From an uncultured Paludibaculum sp. (GTDB lineage Bacteria > Acidobacteriota > Terriglobia > Bryobacterales > Bryobacteraceae), in NCBI RefSeq assembly GCF_963665245.1, contig NZ_OY762267.1, positions 1,302,001 through 1,366,000 on the forward strand: DNA of 64,000 bases, given 5' to 3'. Each line of letters opens with the position of its first letter. Within the stretch, counting starts at the first letter, position 1. Shown here piece after piece: positions 41,707-52,141 of this stretch. The translations under genes were made by a program, and so were the position numbers. Under the pieces are notes generated by a model. The model saw nothing but the letters and a program-made list of their open reading frames with translations. It had not been told where the DNA came from and searched no databases.

Positions 41707-44700
41707 TTGGCAAGAGAGCCCCGACTCAGGACTTCCATCCTCATCGCGGCATTACTGGCTCCCTCGGTCCTGGCCCAGAGGTACACCTTCAAGACGTACG
41801 GCCAAGAGCAGGGGCTGACGAATCTCGCGACCGAGTGTCTTTTCCAGGATCAGGCCGGCTACCTGTGGGTGGGCACCCAGAACGGTCTGTTTCGCTATGA
41901 CGGCGCGGTATTTACCCGTTTTGGCGAGGCCGATGGACTGCCTAGTTCCACGGTGGATAGCATCGTGCAGTCACCCGACGGGGTGCTTTGGGTGGCCACG
42001 TCCGGGGGGCTCGCGCGGCGCCGCGGATCGCGATTCGAGGCGTTCCATTTCGATAGGGCCGTGGAGAGTTCGGGCCGTTTCGGACTGGCGTCGGGCGCGG
42101 CCGGCGACCTCTATCTCACCACAAATACGGGGCTTCTACGGTCCGCCCCGCCTGCTGGAGGGATGGAACGGCGGTTCGAGCGGGTGGCTGGCCAGCCGGA
42201 GGGACGGACCTATGGGGTGCATGCAGAACAGGACGGAACGGTCTGGTATGGCTGCGGTTTGGGCGTCTGCCGCCTGGAGAATGGCAAGACCGGAGAGTTT
42301 GGCCAGGGAAAGGGAGTCCCGGCGGACCGCTGGGATGCAGTGCTCACCGATCGTGACGGCACCGTCTGGATAAGAAGTTCGAAACGTCTGTTGCGCAAGT
42401 CAAAAACCGCGGAGCGCTTCGAGCCGTTGGCCCAGCCGATTCCGTCGAATGGCGACTTCGCCACACTGGCGTCCGGCCGGGACGGAGAGCTCTTCGTGCC
42501 GACGGATGAGGGAGTGTGGGAGCTGGCCAACGGGCGGTGGCATGCCACGGGCCAGGATCAGGGCCTCATTGCGTCGGCGACTAGCGCAGTGCTGCAGGAC
42601 CGCGAGGGCTCTCTCTGGATCGGGCTTTGGGGGACCGGACTGGCTCGCTGGGTGGGACGCAACGAGTGGGAAGGCTGGACCCGCTCCGACGGCTTGAGTG
42701 GAGAGCACGTGTGGAAGATGGCCCGCGACAGTCGTGGGTTGCTCTGGGTGGCCACCGACAACGGATTGAACCAGATGCGGGTAGACGCCCGGACCGGTCA
42801 GCAGAGCTGGCGATTCTGGGCCGAAAAGGACGGACTAGCCGGGAACAAGACACGGGCACTTGCGCTGGCTCCAGACGGCTCCGTGTGGACCGGGAGCTCG
42901 CCGGGTGGGATCTCGCGTCTGGACCCCAAGTCCGGACGGATCAGCACCTACTCACTGCCACACACGCCGGGCAGCGACCGCATCTGGAGTTTGGTCTTTG
43001 ACCGGGCGGGAAAGTTGTGGGTGGCGACTCGGGCTGGCCTGTTCTCCGCCAGTCCGCGGAACGGACAAGCGGTTTTCGAGAAGCAGGATTTGCCGGAGGG
43101 GGATGCCGGAGAGACCGTCTCGGCGGTGCTCGAAGACCGCCAGGGGCGGTTCTGGGCGGCCGGCACGCGAGGCTTGGCGCGGCGTGAGAACGGAGTCTGG
43201 AAGCGGTTCACGGCAAAGGATGGGCTGCCGTCGAGCGCTACGGGTTTTCTGGCCGAGGATCCGGATGGCAGTCTGTGGCTGGGATACCGCGACCGCAACG
43301 GCGTCTCGAAGGTGGGTGTGCGTGGCGATAGCCTGTCGGTTCAGACGTTTACGCGGGCGTCCGGATTGCACTCGGAACAGGCCATCTTCGTCCGGGTCGA
43401 CCGGCGCGGCCGGGTCTGGTTTGGAACGGACCAGGGTGTCGACGTCCGGCTGGGCCAGCAATGGCACCACTTTGGACGGCAGGACGGACTGATCTGGGAC
43501 GACTGCAATACCGATGCGTTCTTCGAAGACCCCGACGGAAGTGTCTGGATTGGGACCAGCCGGGGACTGGCCCATTTTCGCGTGCCCGCCGCCCACACGG
43601 AATTGGCGGGCCCACGGGTGGAGGTCACGCATTTTCAGCTCGGGGACAGGACGGCCGATCCGGGAGGCTGGATTGAGGAGCCGTACCAGAACCACACTCT
43701 ATCCGCACGGCTGTCCGTCCTGACATTTCTGGCTGAAGCCGACGTACTATGCCGGTACCGGCTTCTCGGCCTGGACGATGCCTGGACGGAGACCAAGCTA
43801 CGCGAAGTCCGATTCCCGAATCTGCCCCCAGGGAGCTATATCCTGGAGGCAAAAGCGCGCAACGCAGCCGGCGTCTGGAGCGAAAAGCCAGCGCGGGTTC
43901 AATTCACGATTCTGCCGCCGTGGTGGGGGACATGGTGGTTTCGGACCATCGCGGCGCTTGGGGCCCTGATGGGGCTATGGCGCGTGATCCGCTGGAGAAC
44001 GCGGCGGTTGGTCACCGAGAGCGCGCGCCTGGAGGTGGCGGTTAAGGAACGCACACGGCAGTTGAGGATCGAACAGGAACGCATCGAGGGCCAGAACGCC
44101 GAGATCGAGCGTCTGTTGGAGGAGGCGCGGCAGGCCAGTCTGCTCAAGGATGAGTTCCTGGCGAATATGAGCCACGAGATCCGGACTCCGATGAACGGCA
44201 TCATCGGCATGATCAACGTGACGCTCGGTCAGTCGGTCACGCCGGCGCAGAAGGAATCCCTGGACACGGTAAAGTCATGCGCGCAGTCCCTGCTCCATAT
44301 TCTGAACGACATCCTCGACTTCTCGAAGATCGAAGCCGGCAAGCTGGAGATTGCTCCGGCGCCGTTCCGGCTTGCGGACCTCATCGACGGCGCGTGCTCG
44401 ACCTTCCTGGCCGCTTCCGTCGAGAAAGGCGTCCTGCTTACCTCCGAGATCGCGGACGGCACACCCGAATGGCTGGAGGGCGACGCCGGCCGCATCCGGC
44501 AGGTGCTGTTGAATCTGGTTGGGAATGCGTTGAAGTTCACGCTGGAAGGGGAGATCCGGGTGTCGGCGGAGGTCCGCCGGAAGGACGGAATCGAGATGGA
44601 TCTGCACTTCTCGGTCAGCGATACCGGAATCGGCATCCCCGAAGAGGCGCGCGCGCTGATCTTCGAGGCGTTCCGGCAGGCCGACGGAACCACCTCGCGC

Positions 44701-45306
44701 AACTACGGCGGCACGGGGTTGGGGCTTACCATCTCGTCGCGGCTGGCCCACCTGATGGGCGGGAGCATCAGCGTGGAAAGCGAACCGGGCAAGGGCAGCA
44801 TTTTCCGGTTTTGGATAAACGCGCGGCAGGCGGCCGCCCCGCCGCTTAGCACACGTGGGCAGGGTGTCGGCTCGTCGGAAGGGGAGGCGTCGCGCCCCCT
44901 CCACATCCTGTTGGCCGAAGACAACGCTGTAAATCAGCGGGTCGCCATCGCGTTGCTCAGGAAGCGGGGCCACAGCGTCGAGGCGGTGAGCAACGGCCGC
45001 CAGGCGGTGGAACGTGCGCAGGCAGAAGCCTTCGACCGGATCCTCATGGACCTCCAGATGCCGGAAATGGATGGGTGGAACGCAACGCAGCTGATCCGGG
45101 AGCGGGAGCGAAGCACAGGCGGCCATGTGCCCATCATTGCCCTGACCGCGCACGCCATGAGCCACGTTCAGAAGCGCTGCCTGGAGATGGGCATGGACTC
45201 GGTCATTGTGAAGCCTTTCGACCCGGTTCAGTTCTGGGAGGCTTTGGAACAGGACCTGCCTCGTCCAGTGGAGAACGACGCCCCCCACTGCGTTCAGGCT
45301 TCGTGA
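41707..45306 (+). CDS. Propeller-type hybrid sensor histidine kinase
   Basis: The kinase has 1199 residues. The start is a TTG with an AGGAGAAGG site 3 bases upstream. A signal region (about 1-25) leads into a two-component-type beta-propeller (reg_prop repeats, about 30-640; Y-L-W-V-G-T-Q-N-G-L-F-R-Y-D-G is one), a Y_Y_Y domain (about 660-740), one membrane helix (about 745-765), a coiled coil, HisKA with phospho-accepting H823 (S-H-E-I-R-T-P), HATPase_c (D-T-G-I-G-I-P ... Y-G-G-T-G-L-G-L-T) and a receiver domain with D1115 (M-D-L-Q-M-P-E-M-D-G). It senses a periplasmic ligand. Unlike classic Bacteroides HTCS proteins it has no AraC domain and no DNA-binding partner is adjacent. Confidence 0.93.
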   Translation: MAREPRLRTSILIAALLAPSVLAQRYTFKTYGQEQGLTNLATECLFQDQAGYLWVGTQNGLFRYDGAVFTRFGEADGLPSSTVDSIVQSPDGVLWVATSGGLARRRGSRFEAFHFDRAVESSGRFGLASGAAGDLYLTTNTGLLRSAPPAGGMERRFERVAGQPEGRTYGVHAEQDGTVWYGCGLGVCRLENGKTGEFGQGKGVPADRWDAVLTDRDGTVWIRSSKRLLRKSKTAERFEPLAQPIPSNGDFATLASGRDGELFVPTDEGVWELANGRWHATGQDQGLIASATSAVLQDREGSLWIGLWGTGLARWVGRNEWEGWTRSDGLSGEHVWKMARDSRGLLWVATDNGLNQMRVDARTGQQSWRFWAEKDGLAGNKTRALALAPDGSVWTGSSPGGISRLDPKSGRISTYSLPHTPGSDRIWSLVFDRAGKLWVATRAGLFSASPRNGQAVFEKQDLPEGDAGETVSAVLEDRQGRFWAAGTRGLARRENGVWKRFTAKDGLPSSATGFLAEDPDGSLWLGYRDRNGVSKVGVRGDSLSVQTFTRASGLHSEQAIFVRVDRRGRVWFGTDQGVDVRLGQQWHHFGRQDGLIWDDCNTDAFFEDPDGSVWIGTSRGLAHFRVPAAHTELAGPRVEVTHFQLGDRTADPGGWIEEPYQNHTLSARLSVLTFLAEADVLCRYRLLGLDDAWTETKLREVRFPNLPPGSYILEAKARNAAGVWSEKPARVQFTILPPWWGTWWFRTIAALGALMGLWRVIRWRTRRLVTESARLEVAVKERTRQLRIEQERIEGQNAEIERLLEEARQASLLKDEFLANMSHEIRTPMNGIIGMINVTLGQSVTPAQKESLDTVKSCAQSLLHILNDILDFSKIEAGKLEIAPAPFRLADLIDGACSTFLAASVEKGVLLTSEIADGTPEWLEGDAGRIRQVLLNLVGNALKFTLEGEIRVSAEVRRKDGIEMDLHFSVSDTGIGIPEEARALIFEAFRQADGTTSRNYGGTGLGLTISSRLAHLMGGSISVESEPGKGSIFRFWINARQAAAPPLSTRGQGVGSSEGEASRPLHILLAEDNAVNQRVAIALLRKRGHSVEAVSNGRQAVERAQAEAFDRILMDLQMPEMDGWNATQLIRERERSTGGHVPIIALTAHAMSHVQKRCLEMGMDSVIVKPFDPVQFWEALEQDLPRPVENDAPHCVQAS

Positions 45307-45482
45307 CCGGCACACTGAGCAGGCTGCCGGCGAACGGACCGAAGTAGAAGCACCCGCAATTCGATGGAGGCTTGCTCCTTCGCCGGATGGATCCTCCACG
45401 GCCTCGTGCCGTACACACCCCCACCTCGCCCCTCCTGCTCAACCATGAGCTTACCCTGGCAGACTCCGTCAGTTCACTCACA

Positions 45483-45521
45483 TCACATTTTGTGAAATTT
45501 TTCTTGATCACAAGAAATTTC
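45483..45521. promoter_or_regulatory. Operator candidates upstream of the TonB-dependent receptor
   Basis: Two inverted repeats lie 80-120 bases before the receptor's ATG: TCACA-TTT-TGTGA (45483-45495), and TTTCTTG-ATCA-CAAGAAA (45500-45517) embedded in a longer imperfect palindrome (GAAATTT at 45494-45500 with AAATTTC at 45515-45521). The stretch is markedly AT-rich for this genome. A LacI-type regulator is encoded downstream (51053-52117) and is a plausible binder; which repeat it would use is unknown. Confidence 0.4.
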
Positions 45522-45602
45522 TATGGCTCAATGAGGAACACGTAGCTCTGGAATGGAAAGTCTCCGCATTCGACAGCACATAGTGGGAAGGAAAGGGAAC
45601 GC

Positions 45603-48600
45603 ATGACTCGACTCCTTGTTTGTTTACTTCTGTTTGGCTTATTACAGGCGGCTGAGCCGACCGGCACGTTGGCGGGCAGCATCCTCGATCCCGCCGGAGC
45701 GGTCGTCCCGGCGGCTAAAGTGTCTGTCATCAACACACAGACCGGTCTGAAACGCGAAATGCCGAGTGGAACGGACGGGAGTTTTGTGTTCCCGTTGCTG
45801 CCGGTCGGCGCCTACAAGGTGATCGTCGAGGCTGGCGGCTTTGGCCGCTACGAGCAGACGGGCATCCAACTGGCGGCGGACCAGTCGGCCACACTGTCGA
45901 TCCACTTGCAGCTTGGTTCGACGAGTCAATCGGTGGAAGTGACCGAGGCGGCGGCAATGGTGGAAACACGGTCCGGCGCGTTGAGCCAAGTGGTGAACCA
46001 GCAGAAGATCACGGAACTGCCGCTGGATGGACGCAATGCCGCGTCGCTGGTTTTGCTGGCACCAGGCGCGGTCGACCTCCGCGCGGGGAACTCCCGCGGC
46101 AGCGGCGATACGCTCCAGACGATTTCGTCGCCTTCCGCAGTGTCCATCTCGGCCAATGGCGGGCGCGCGGACACCGCCAACTACAGCCTGGACGGCGGCA
46201 GCAATCAGGACACGTACACAAACGTGAACAATCCGTTTCCGAACCCGGACGCCGTGGAAGAGTTTAGCGTTCAAACGAATAGCTTCAGTGCGGAGTATGG
46301 ACGGGGCTCGGGCGCGATTGTGAACGTGGTGACGAAGTCGGGCACCAACCAGTTCCACGGCAGCCTCTTCGAGTTTCTGCGCAACGGGAACCTGAACGCC
46401 CGCAACTTCTTTGCCGACGAGCACGATCTGCTGAAGCGCAATCAGTTCGGCGGAAGCTTTGGTGGGCCCATCATCCGGAACAAGCTCTTTTTCTTTGGCA
46501 CGTACCAGGGAACGCAGCTTCGGGATGTCCGGGCAGGCCTTTCGGCCACCGTCTTCACGGCCGCCCAGCGTGGCGGCGACTTCTCCTCGTTGAGCCGGCA
46601 GATTGTGGATCCGGTAACCAAGGTTCCTTTCGCCGGCAATCGGATTCCGGTAAGCCAGTTCGATCCAGCCGGCGCGAGCCTGTTGACGCATCTGCCCGTC
46701 GCAAGCTCGGCGGATGGTTTGGTCTACTATCAACTACCGGATAGCGAACATGAGAACCAGTTCATGGGACGAGTCGACTACCTGGTGGGAAGCCATCGGT
46801 TGTACGCACGGTACTTCGACAACACCTACAAGAAAGATGCGGTTTCCGATGGCGCCTATCTGTTAACAGCCAGCCGGGGCGTGAATCTCCCGACGAAGAC
46901 CACTTCGTTCAACGACACCATGACCCTGGGGCCCACGCTGTTGAACAGCTTCATCGCCTCCTATACGCGGAACTCGTCGGAGGTGCTCAGCGGGGCGCCA
47001 TTCGACTATTCGGCCCTCGGAATCAAGAATGTGGCGACGACAAATCCGGCGGAACTGGTGATCGCCGTTTCGGGCTATTTCAGCATCAACAGCGGGCATC
47101 CTGGGACGTTTGCGCGCGACACCTTCCAACTGGCCGACAGTCTGCACTGGATCAAGGGCAAGCACGAGATTGCCGTGGGCGGCGACTATCTGCGATCGCG
47201 GTTCGATGGGACCAACACTTACCGTCAAAATGGGCAGTACCGCTTCCGGGGCACCAGCTACTCTGGCAATCCGCTGACGGATACGTTGCTTGGATACACC
47301 GACCGCTTCATCCAGGGCGGAGGCGAGTACCAGACGCGGCGCGGCAACCTGGCCAGCGTGTTTATTCAGGACAACTACCGGGTGCGCCGGGACCTGACCC
47401 TCAGCTTCGGTCTGCGCTGGGATCCGTTCTATCCGTTTACCGAAAAGGACGGCAAGGTGGAGTGTTTCGCGCCTGGCTCGCAGTCCAGCCGGTTCAAGAA
47501 TGCGCCGGCTGGCTACCTATACGCCGGCGATTCCGGCTGTCCGCAGGGTGGGTTCGATTCGCGCTGGGCGCAGTTCGCTCCGCGGCTGGGGCTGTCGTAC
47601 AACCCCGACGGCGGCAAGACCGTGATTCGCGCCGGGGCCGGGCTGTTCTACCAGCCTCCGTTCCTGGAAGCGTTCAACAACATGTCCGACAGCGCGCCGT
47701 TCAGCCCGCAGGTTCAGTTGTTCCGGGTTCCGTTCTCTAATCCGTACGCGTCAGCGGTGAATCCTTTCCCGGCTCAGTTTGCGCCTATCGTGCCGCCCGG
47801 GGACGTCGCATTTGATCTTCCGATGAGTCTGGCGGTCTCGTACTCAAGGGACTGGCGCCCTTCCCGCGTCCTGAACTGGAACTTCACGGTGGAGCGGCAA
47901 TTGACCGCCGACCTCCTGGCGCGCGTCTCCTACGTTGGGTCCAAGGGCACGCACCTGAACTACAACACGGACATCAACGCTCCACTACCCAGCCCGACGG
48001 CAACGGCCGACAACGAGGACGACCGCCGGCCCTACTCGCAGTTCCTGCAGTTTACGCAGAACATTGCCGGCGCCAATTCCAATTTCAATGCACTGCAGCT
48101 TTCGTTGGAGAAGCGGTTCTCGCGCGGATTCACACTGAGCGCCAACTACACCTGGGGCAAGAGCATCGACCCGATGTCGTATGCCACCGACCTCGACGGC
48201 ATCAACGTGATCAACCCTTACAACGTGAATGCCTACCGCGCGGTCTCCGACTTCAACGTGCCGCACCGGTTTGTTCTGAACTCGTTGTGGCAGTTGCCCT
48301 CGCCTTCCGGCGGGGTGGCAAAACTCATTCTGGGCAACTGGCAGGCGTCGGGCATCTTCAGTTGGCAGAGCGGCTTCCCCCTCAACTTCTCGACGGCGAA
48401 CGATACTTCGTTCAGCCTGCCGACAGTGGGCGACGATCAGGCGCAGCTATCCTGCAGCCCGCAATACACTGGCGGGTCGCGGGGCGACCGCATTGCAAGT
48501 TGGTTCCAGACGAAGTGCTTCGGGATTCCCCAGGACAACTCGTTTGGCAATGCCGGGCGCAACATCATGACCGGTCCCGGCACCGTGAATCTCGACTTCG

Positions 48601-48785
48601 GGGCACACAAGTCGTTCCGCATTACGGAGAAGAGCCAACTGCAGTTCCGGGCCGAGTTCTTCAACTTCCTCAACCACCCGTTGCTGGAAAACCCGGATAC
48701 GACGGTGGGCGACACAAACTTCGGCCGCATTCTGGGTGCCCGGTCGCCCAGAACCGTCCAACTGGCGCTACGGCTGACCTTCTAA
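45603..48785 (+). CDS. Oar-like TonB-dependent receptor of the carbohydrate locus
   Basis: The receptor has 1060 residues, with a signal peptide (M-T-R-L-L-V-C-L-L-L-F-G-L-L-Q-A-A) and a carboxypeptidase-regulatory domain (about 20-100: G-T-L-A-G-S-I-L-D-P-A-G-A-V-V), plug (about 115-230, with S-L-D-G-G-S-N-Q-D-T) and barrel ending in L-R-L-T-F. It precedes the alpha/beta hydrolase gene by only 5 bases, which, with the LacI regulator, MFS transporter and Gfo/Idh enzyme downstream, suggests import of a sugar-containing ligand across the outer membrane. Confidence 0.92.
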   Translation: MTRLLVCLLLFGLLQAAEPTGTLAGSILDPAGAVVPAAKVSVINTQTGLKREMPSGTDGSFVFPLLPVGAYKVIVEAGGFGRYEQTGIQLAADQSATLSIHLQLGSTSQSVEVTEAAAMVETRSGALSQVVNQQKITELPLDGRNAASLVLLAPGAVDLRAGNSRGSGDTLQTISSPSAVSISANGGRADTANYSLDGGSNQDTYTNVNNPFPNPDAVEEFSVQTNSFSAEYGRGSGAIVNVVTKSGTNQFHGSLFEFLRNGNLNARNFFADEHDLLKRNQFGGSFGGPIIRNKLFFFGTYQGTQLRDVRAGLSATVFTAAQRGGDFSSLSRQIVDPVTKVPFAGNRIPVSQFDPAGASLLTHLPVASSADGLVYYQLPDSEHENQFMGRVDYLVGSHRLYARYFDNTYKKDAVSDGAYLLTASRGVNLPTKTTSFNDTMTLGPTLLNSFIASYTRNSSEVLSGAPFDYSALGIKNVATTNPAELVIAVSGYFSINSGHPGTFARDTFQLADSLHWIKGKHEIAVGGDYLRSRFDGTNTYRQNGQYRFRGTSYSGNPLTDTLLGYTDRFIQGGGEYQTRRGNLASVFIQDNYRVRRDLTLSFGLRWDPFYPFTEKDGKVECFAPGSQSSRFKNAPAGYLYAGDSGCPQGGFDSRWAQFAPRLGLSYNPDGGKTVIRAGAGLFYQPPFLEAFNNMSDSAPFSPQVQLFRVPFSNPYASAVNPFPAQFAPIVPPGDVAFDLPMSLAVSYSRDWRPSRVLNWNFTVERQLTADLLARVSYVGSKGTHLNYNTDINAPLPSPTATADNEDDRRPYSQFLQFTQNIAGANSNFNALQLSLEKRFSRGFTLSANYTWGKSIDPMSYATDLDGINVINPYNVNAYRAVSDFNVPHRFVLNSLWQLPSPSGGVAKLILGNWQASGIFSWQSGFPLNFSTANDTSFSLPTVGDDQAQLSCSPQYTGGSRGDRIASWFQTKCFGIPQDNSFGNAGRNIMTGPGTVNLDFGAHKSFRITEKSQLQFRAEFFNFLNHPLLENPDTTVGDTNFGRILGARSPRTVQLALRLTF

Positions 48786-48790
48786 AGTAG

Positions 48791-50971
48791 ATGGGCATGG
48801 CAGGCAATACGCGACGATCCTTTCTGGGGGGTGCCCTGGGCGCCCCCGCCCTTCTCGGACAGGGGAAACTGAGCGAGACGAAAGTCCACTCCGGACAGCA
48901 GTTCCCCGGCGTGAACTACCGTCAGTATGCGCGCTGCCTGCCGGACTATCTGCGTGGCCTGGCCTCTACCGCCAGGAAGACGCGCGAGACCGCGCTAAGC
49001 AGGCTGACAACGCCGGCCGGGATCCAGCAGCGGCAACGCTGGGTGCGGCAGACACTGATGGAACTAATCGGTTCGTTGCCCGAACGGACAGATCTGAACA
49101 CGAAGACGGTGGGTTCGTTGGAACGCGAGGGCTACCGGGTGGAGAGGCTGGTCTACGAAAGCCAGCCGAATTTCCATATCCCGGCCAACCTCTACATCCC
49201 GACGGTGGGTAGACCACCGTTTCCGGCCGTGTTGTTTCAGCTTGGGCATTCCGGCAACGGCAAGGCCTACGACAGTTACCAACGGGCATGCCAGGGACTG
49301 GTGAAGCTGGGCTTTCTTGTATTGGCGTTCGATCCCATGGGGCAAGGTGAGCGGATCTACTATCCCGGCATCCCGGGCCAGCACACGCGGCTGGAGGGCG
49401 GCGCGGATGGCGAGCACACGGTGCCGGGCCGCCAGATGCTGTTGACGGGCACGACGTCGACGCAGATGCAGCTTTGGGACGCCATCCGCAGCCTGGACTA
49501 CCTGGCGAGCCACCCGTTGGCGGACACCACGCGGATCGCTTCCACGGGGCAGTCCGGAGGGGCGACGCTGACGATGCTGCTGTGCGCGGTGGATGACCGG
49601 TTAAAGACCGCCGCTGTGTTCAGCGGCAACACCGAGAACGTGGCCTGCCGGAACTTCCTGCCCCCGGGATCCACCGACGATGCCGAACAGGATTTCGTGG
49701 GCTCCGGCCCGCTGGGCTTCGACCGCTGGGATCTGTTCTATCCATTCGCTCCGAAACCAATGCTGATCTCCGTCAGCGATAAGGATAGCTTCGGCACGTA
49801 CTCACCGAATTATGTGAGCGACGCCTGGGAGGAGTATCGGAAGCTGGCGGCCGTGTACAGGACGCTGGGCGCGGCCGGCGCTCTCGGTTGGGCCGATACA
49901 CCGCTGCCGCACGGACTCTCGTACGACAGCCGGTTGCAGATGTACAACTGGATGCTGCGGCACCTGAAGGGGGACGCGAAAGCAATCAGCGAAGAGCCGG
50001 CGGTCTCGCCCGAGCGAGACTCCACCCTATGGGCGACGAAGGATGCGAGCACGGTGACTACGTTCGGCGGAGCCACGCCGTTCACCCTGACCAAACAGAG
50101 GGCGGACACCCTCGTTCGCTCTCCGAAGCCGGCTTCCCTGGAAAAGCTTCTGCGGCTGGAGCGGCCCGTACCCTCCATGCCGGTATCGCTGCGAAAGGTG
50201 CCCTCCGCGGGTGGAGTCACCATCGAGGCTCTGGAAATCCCTTCCGTGGCGAATGTCGTACTGCCCGCATGGCTGTTTCGTCCGAAACAGGAGTCCGCGG
50301 CGAGCCCGGTCCTGCTGCTGCTCCACCCGGGCGGCCGGAATCGAGCGTGGCATGAAGGTGAGCTTTGCCACAACCTGGCGCTGGGCGGCGTGACGGTGTG
50401 CGCGGCGGATGTGCGCGGTATCGGCGACATGGGTCCGGAGTTCAGTGCGGGCGCGCCGGGGTATACGCGCGAGCACCAGTCGGAAGAGAACTACGCGTGG
50501 GGCTCGCTGATCCTCGGCCGGCCGATGCTGGGGCAGAGGGCCACCGATATTCTCGCCTTGGTGGGCGCGTTGCGCGCCGGCCCTGACAACTCCGGGCGAC
50601 GGGTTGTTGTAGCCGCCTATGGTGCGATGACCGTGCCGGCGCTCTGTGCGGCGAGTCTGGATGCAAGAATCGAACGGCTCTACCTGGCGGGCGGTCTTTC
50701 GTCGTTCCGAAGCATTGTCGAGACCGAAGAGTACCAGCACTCTCTGGCGGATTTTGTGCCCGGCGTCCTCGGCCAGACGGACTTGCCGGAGCTTGTGGCC
50801 GGGCTGGCTCCGAGGCGGGTAGCGGTGGGCGGTGCGATGGACGCGGCGCGGCACCCGCACACCATGGAGGCCGCGAAAGCGATCTATGCGGCGGCGCTCC
50901 AGCGCGGGCACCTTGAGTTGCGCGTCGAGCCGGACTGGAGCCTGGACGCGCTGAAGGCGGTCTGCCAGTGA
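48791..50971 (+). CDS. Tat-exported double-domain alpha/beta hydrolase (acetyl-xylan-esterase-like)
   Basis: The protein has 726 residues. The Tat-like signal N-T-R-R-S-F-L-G-G-A-L is near residues 5-15. The first hydrolase domain (about 100-390) has the oxyanion and nucleophile elbow G-Q-S-G-G at about 254-258 (A-S-T-G-Q-S-G-G-A-T-L), as in AB hydrolase-7/acetyl xylan esterase-like proteins. The second domain (about 470-720) keeps L-L-L-L-H-P-G-G but has no clear G-x-S-x-G elbow, so it may be inactive. An ester bond in a plant-derived saccharide is a plausible substrate. The gene starts 5 bases after the receptor stop; an in-frame ATG two codons later is an alternative start. Confidence 0.8.
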   Translation: MGMAGNTRRSFLGGALGAPALLGQGKLSETKVHSGQQFPGVNYRQYARCLPDYLRGLASTARKTRETALSRLTTPAGIQQRQRWVRQTLMELIGSLPERTDLNTKTVGSLEREGYRVERLVYESQPNFHIPANLYIPTVGRPPFPAVLFQLGHSGNGKAYDSYQRACQGLVKLGFLVLAFDPMGQGERIYYPGIPGQHTRLEGGADGEHTVPGRQMLLTGTTSTQMQLWDAIRSLDYLASHPLADTTRIASTGQSGGATLTMLLCAVDDRLKTAAVFSGNTENVACRNFLPPGSTDDAEQDFVGSGPLGFDRWDLFYPFAPKPMLISVSDKDSFGTYSPNYVSDAWEEYRKLAAVYRTLGAAGALGWADTPLPHGLSYDSRLQMYNWMLRHLKGDAKAISEEPAVSPERDSTLWATKDASTVTTFGGATPFTLTKQRADTLVRSPKPASLEKLLRLERPVPSMPVSLRKVPSAGGVTIEALEIPSVANVVLPAWLFRPKQESAASPVLLLLHPGGRNRAWHEGELCHNLALGGVTVCAADVRGIGDMGPEFSAGAPGYTREHQSEENYAWGSLILGRPMLGQRATDILALVGALRAGPDNSGRRVVVAAYGAMTVPALCAASLDARIERLYLAGGLSSFRSIVETEEYQHSLADFVPGVLGQTDLPELVAGLAPRRVAVGGAMDAARHPHTMEAAKAIYAAALQRGHLELRVEPDWSLDALKAVCQ

Positions 50972-51052
50972 TGTGGAGAGCGCATCCTATACTAAGAGGC
51001 GGCTTGGAGTGAAAGACTCGGAGACCACGTGGGTCAGGGCAAGGAGTTAAGA

Positions 51053-52117
51053 GTGAAGAAGAGGCCGTCCTTCCAGGAGTTGGCGCAGAAAGCCAACGTC
51101 AGCACGGCGACAGTGTCGCGAATTGCCCGTGGGCAGGTCAACGTGGACGCAGCCATCAAAGAGCGGGTGCGGCTCGCGGCGGAAGAGCTCGGTATCGATC
51201 TCGATCAGAGGCGGAACGAGAAGTCCACCATCATCGCCTTCATCCTGGCGAACAGAGACATCCTCCACAACTTCCAGGCGCGGATTCTGTTTGGCGCCGA
51301 GAACTATTGCTCGGCACAGAGCAAGGAGTTGCTGTTCCTCACGTTGCGCTACTCGCCCACGGTTCCGTCTCGCGATCTCCACCTGCCGCGCATCCTGAAC
51401 CAGCGGGCGCTGGTGCGCGCGGTGATCCTGGGCGGAACAAACTCACCCAACATGCTGGAAGCGCTGAAGGAGCGAGAGATCCCGTTTTCCGTGCTCGGCA
51501 ACAATGTACTGGGGCACTGGGCGTCGAGTGAGTTTGACGCAGTGTACTCCGACGATACGCAGGGTGCGTTCGACCTGACGGGCCACCTGATCGCGGAGGG
51601 GCATCGGGACATCTGGTTCATCGGCGACAACGACCTGCCATGGTATGCGCGTTGCGCGAAGGGTTACCGCGAGCGCATGACACAGTCCGGGCTCGCGCCG
51701 CGATTCAGCGAGATCCACTCCGACGACCGGCAGCTGGGTTATCTCGCGATGAGGTCGATCTTATCTCGACGAGAGCCAATCACGGCCGTCATCGCCGGCT
51801 CGGATCAGATTGCACGCGGAGTCTATGAGGCACTGCAGCAGGCCGGTTTGCGCATCCCGGCCGACATCAGTGTGGCCGGCTTCAATGACAGTGAAGCGGC
51901 GTTGATGGATCCGCCGTTGACCAGCGTACGCGAGTTCCCTGAGGAACTAGGCAAGCATCTGGCGGAGTTCGTTCTGCGAAGAGTGCAGGAACCCGAGCGG
52001 GCGACTCAGCAATTGACGATTCCCACGCGCGTGGTGGTGCGGGCCTCCACACGTGCGATCTGGTCGGACAAACCGGTGCCGGAGAACAGCGGCGCTGGAC
52101 TCATTTCGAATGTATAA
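51053..52117 (+). CDS. LacI family transcriptional regulator
   Basis: The protein has 354 residues from the GTG at 51053, chosen because AAGGAG lies 8 bases upstream; a GTG at 51029 would add 8 residues. The N-terminal HTH is F-Q-E-L-A-Q-K-A-N-V-S-T-A-T-V-S-R-I-A-R-G, followed by a two-lobed periplasmic-binding-protein-like effector domain (about 60-340). Such regulators are released from operators by sugars or sugar acids. It probably controls the surrounding receptor-hydrolase-transporter-oxidoreductase genes. The operator is not proven; candidates lie at 45483-45521. Confidence 0.93.
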   Translation: MKKRPSFQELAQKANVSTATVSRIARGQVNVDAAIKERVRLAAEELGIDLDQRRNEKSTIIAFILANRDILHNFQARILFGAENYCSAQSKELLFLTLRYSPTVPSRDLHLPRILNQRALVRAVILGGTNSPNMLEALKEREIPFSVLGNNVLGHWASSEFDAVYSDDTQGAFDLTGHLIAEGHRDIWFIGDNDLPWYARCAKGYRERMTQSGLAPRFSEIHSDDRQLGYLAMRSILSRREPITAVIAGSDQIARGVYEALQQAGLRIPADISVAGFNDSEAALMDPPLTSVREFPEELGKHLAEFVLRRVQEPERATQQLTIPTRVVVRASTRAIWSDKPVPENSGAGLISNV

Positions 52118-52141
52118 GCCAATGAATCGCCACGGCAGCCA

